Assembly: GCA_030146605.1 (NCBI GenBank) | Contig: JASLBO010000247.1 | Location: forward strand, 1-6,146 | Length of the DNA stretch: 6,146 nucleotides | Origin: Sphingomonas sp. | GTDB taxonomy: Bacteria > Pseudomonadota > Alphaproteobacteria > Sphingomonadales > Sphingomonadaceae | Reading direction: 5' to 3' | Shown here: positions 5,381 through 6,146 of the stretch, in pieces | How positions within the stretch are numbered: the first letter of the stretch is position 1 | Layout of the letters: every line of letters begins with the position of its first letter | The notes under the pieces: model-generated | Seen by the model: only the letters and a program-made list of their open reading frames with translations | What the model was told of the DNA's origin: nothing | Database searches by the model: none | Made by a program: the position numbers and the translations under genes

Positions 5381-6146
5381 ATGGCAGCTTCCCTCAAGGT
5401 GATCGACGGCAACATGGCAGTATCCACGGACAAGCAGAAGGCGCTCGAAGCCGCCCTCGCGCAAATCGACCGCGCCTTCGGCAAGGGCAGCGCGATGCGC
5501 CTCGGCTCGAAGGAGACGATGCAGGTCGAGACGATTTCGACCGGCAGCCTCGGGCTCGACATCGCGCTCGGCGTCGGCGGGCTGCCGCGCGGCCGCGTCA
5601 TCGAAGTCTATGGCCCCGAAAGCTCGGGCAAGACCACGCTCGCCCTCCACGTCATCGCCGAGGCGCAGCGCGGCGGGGGCACTGCGGCGTTCGTCGATGC
5701 CGAGCACGCGCTCGACCCGGTCTATGCCAAGAAGCTCGGGGTCAATATCGACGAACTGATCGTCTCGCAGCCGGATACCGGCGAGCAGGCGCTCGAGATC
5801 GTCGATACGCTGGTGCGTTCGAACGCGATCGACGTGCTCGTCATCGATTCGGTCGCGGCTCTGGTGCCGCGCGCGGAGATCGAGGGCGAGATGGGTGACA
5901 GCCATGTCGGCCTGCAGGCGCGGCTGATGTCGCAGTCGCTTCGCAAGCTCACCGGCTCGATCAGCCGCTCGCGCTGCATGGTGATCTTCATCAACCAGCT
6001 GCGCATGAAGATCGGCGTGATGTACGGCAATCCCGAGACCACCACCGGCGGCAATGCGCTTAAATTCTACGCCTCGGTCCGTCTCGACATCCGCCGCACC
6101 GGCCAGATCAAGGACCGCGACGAGATCATCGGCAATGCCACGCGCG
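5381..6146 (+). CDS. recA: RecA recombinase (3' end beyond the window)
   Basis: The window holds 255 codons of an expected 350-360. RecA forms ATP-dependent filaments on single-stranded DNA, drives homologous pairing and strand exchange, and promotes LexA self-cleavage in the SOS response. Walker A is GPESSGKTT (78-86, Lys84); the catalytic Glu is Glu108 in FVDAEHA; Walker B is VLVID (152-156). The L1/L2 region includes NQLRMKIG (Gln206, equivalent to E. coli Gln194) and [12 protein letters not shown] (221-232). These offsets show a 12-residue longer N-terminus than E. coli RecA. The start at ATG 5381 has GGGA 7 bases before it; an internal ATG at 5414 (MAVSTDKQK) lies closer to the E. coli start but has no clear ribosome-binding site. 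All visible active residues are present. The missing part is the C-terminal regulatory domain. The gene has its own SOS-controlled promoter and is separate from the ispE operon. Confidence 0.98.
   Translation, partial: MAASLKVIDGNMAVSTDKQKALEAALAQIDRAFGKGSAMRLGSKETMQVETISTGSLGLDIALGVGGLPRGRVIEVYGPESSGKTTLALHVIAEAQRGGGTAAFVDAEHALDPVYAKKLGVNIDELIVSQPDTGEQALEIVDTLVRSNAIDVLVIDSVAALVPRAEIEGEMGDSHVGLQARLMSQSLRKLTGSISRSRCMVIFINQLRMKIGVMYGNPETTTGGNALKFYASVRLDIRRTGQIKDRDEIIGNATR

Noticed and set aside
5347..5898. An upstream ATG and long frame overlapping recA in another register
   Set aside because: The translation is Arg-rich and out of frame with recA. ATG 5347 lacks a ribosome-binding site, whereas ATG 5381 has one and begins the conserved protein.
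5165..5905. A 246-codon minus-strand frame opposite the 5' part of recA
   Set aside because: It reads through the repeat, the promoter region and antisense recA; no domain is visible and recA is certain on the other strand.
1..6146. CRISPR array, tRNA or rRNA gene, insertion sequence with transposase, toxin-antitoxin pair, or phage-defence genes
   Set aside because: I saw no regularly spaced direct repeats, no cloverleaf-like structure and no transposase, toxin or nuclease motifs; nearly all the DNA is accounted for by housekeeping genes.

Overview
The window is GC-rich chromosomal DNA that looks like an alphaproteobacterium of the order Sphingomonadales (Sphingomonas or a close relative). 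This rests on three things: strong G/C bias at third codon positions, a GTTC-N7-GTTC SOS box in front of recA (the alphaproteobacterial LexA site, not the enterobacterial one), and protein sequences that match my memory of sphingomonad homologues. No search was run, so the genus is an inference.

Layout. Positions 1-984 carry a two-gene leftward operon: a DNA glycosylase-like protein (uracil-DNA glycosylase superfamily, without cysteines) followed, through a GTGA stop/start overlap, by the N-terminal part of a secreted protein that is probably a soluble lytic transglycosylase. A 130-base divergent promoter region (985-1114) separates it from a rightward cluster: electron-transfer flavoprotein:ubiquinone oxidoreductase (1115-2770), an exported TPR-repeat protein (about 2754-4352) and ispE (4352-5161). 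The genes of this cluster touch or overlap, so they are probably co-transcribed and translationally coupled. Between ispE and recA (5162-5380) lie a REP-like inverted-repeat element carrying the common GTCATCCCGGCGAAAGCCGG motif, then a LexA-controlled promoter region. The window ends inside recA (5381 to beyond 6146).

How the genes relate. ETF-QO passes electrons from acyl-CoA and related dehydrogenases, via ETF, to ubiquinone. IspE catalyses the CTP-derived diphosphocytidyl-methylerythritol kinase step of the MEP isoprenoid pathway, which also supplies the ubiquinone side chain; this link may be coincidental. The TPR protein is an exported scaffold of unknown role. RecA is the SOS recombinase.

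The region is mostly housekeeping. I found no convincing new multi-gene system. The points most worth a second look are the glycosylase homologue that lacks the family's Fe-S cysteines and canonical motif A, the rare-codon patch inside it, the missing conventional start codon for the TPR gene's signal peptide, and the structure of the ispE-recA intergenic region.
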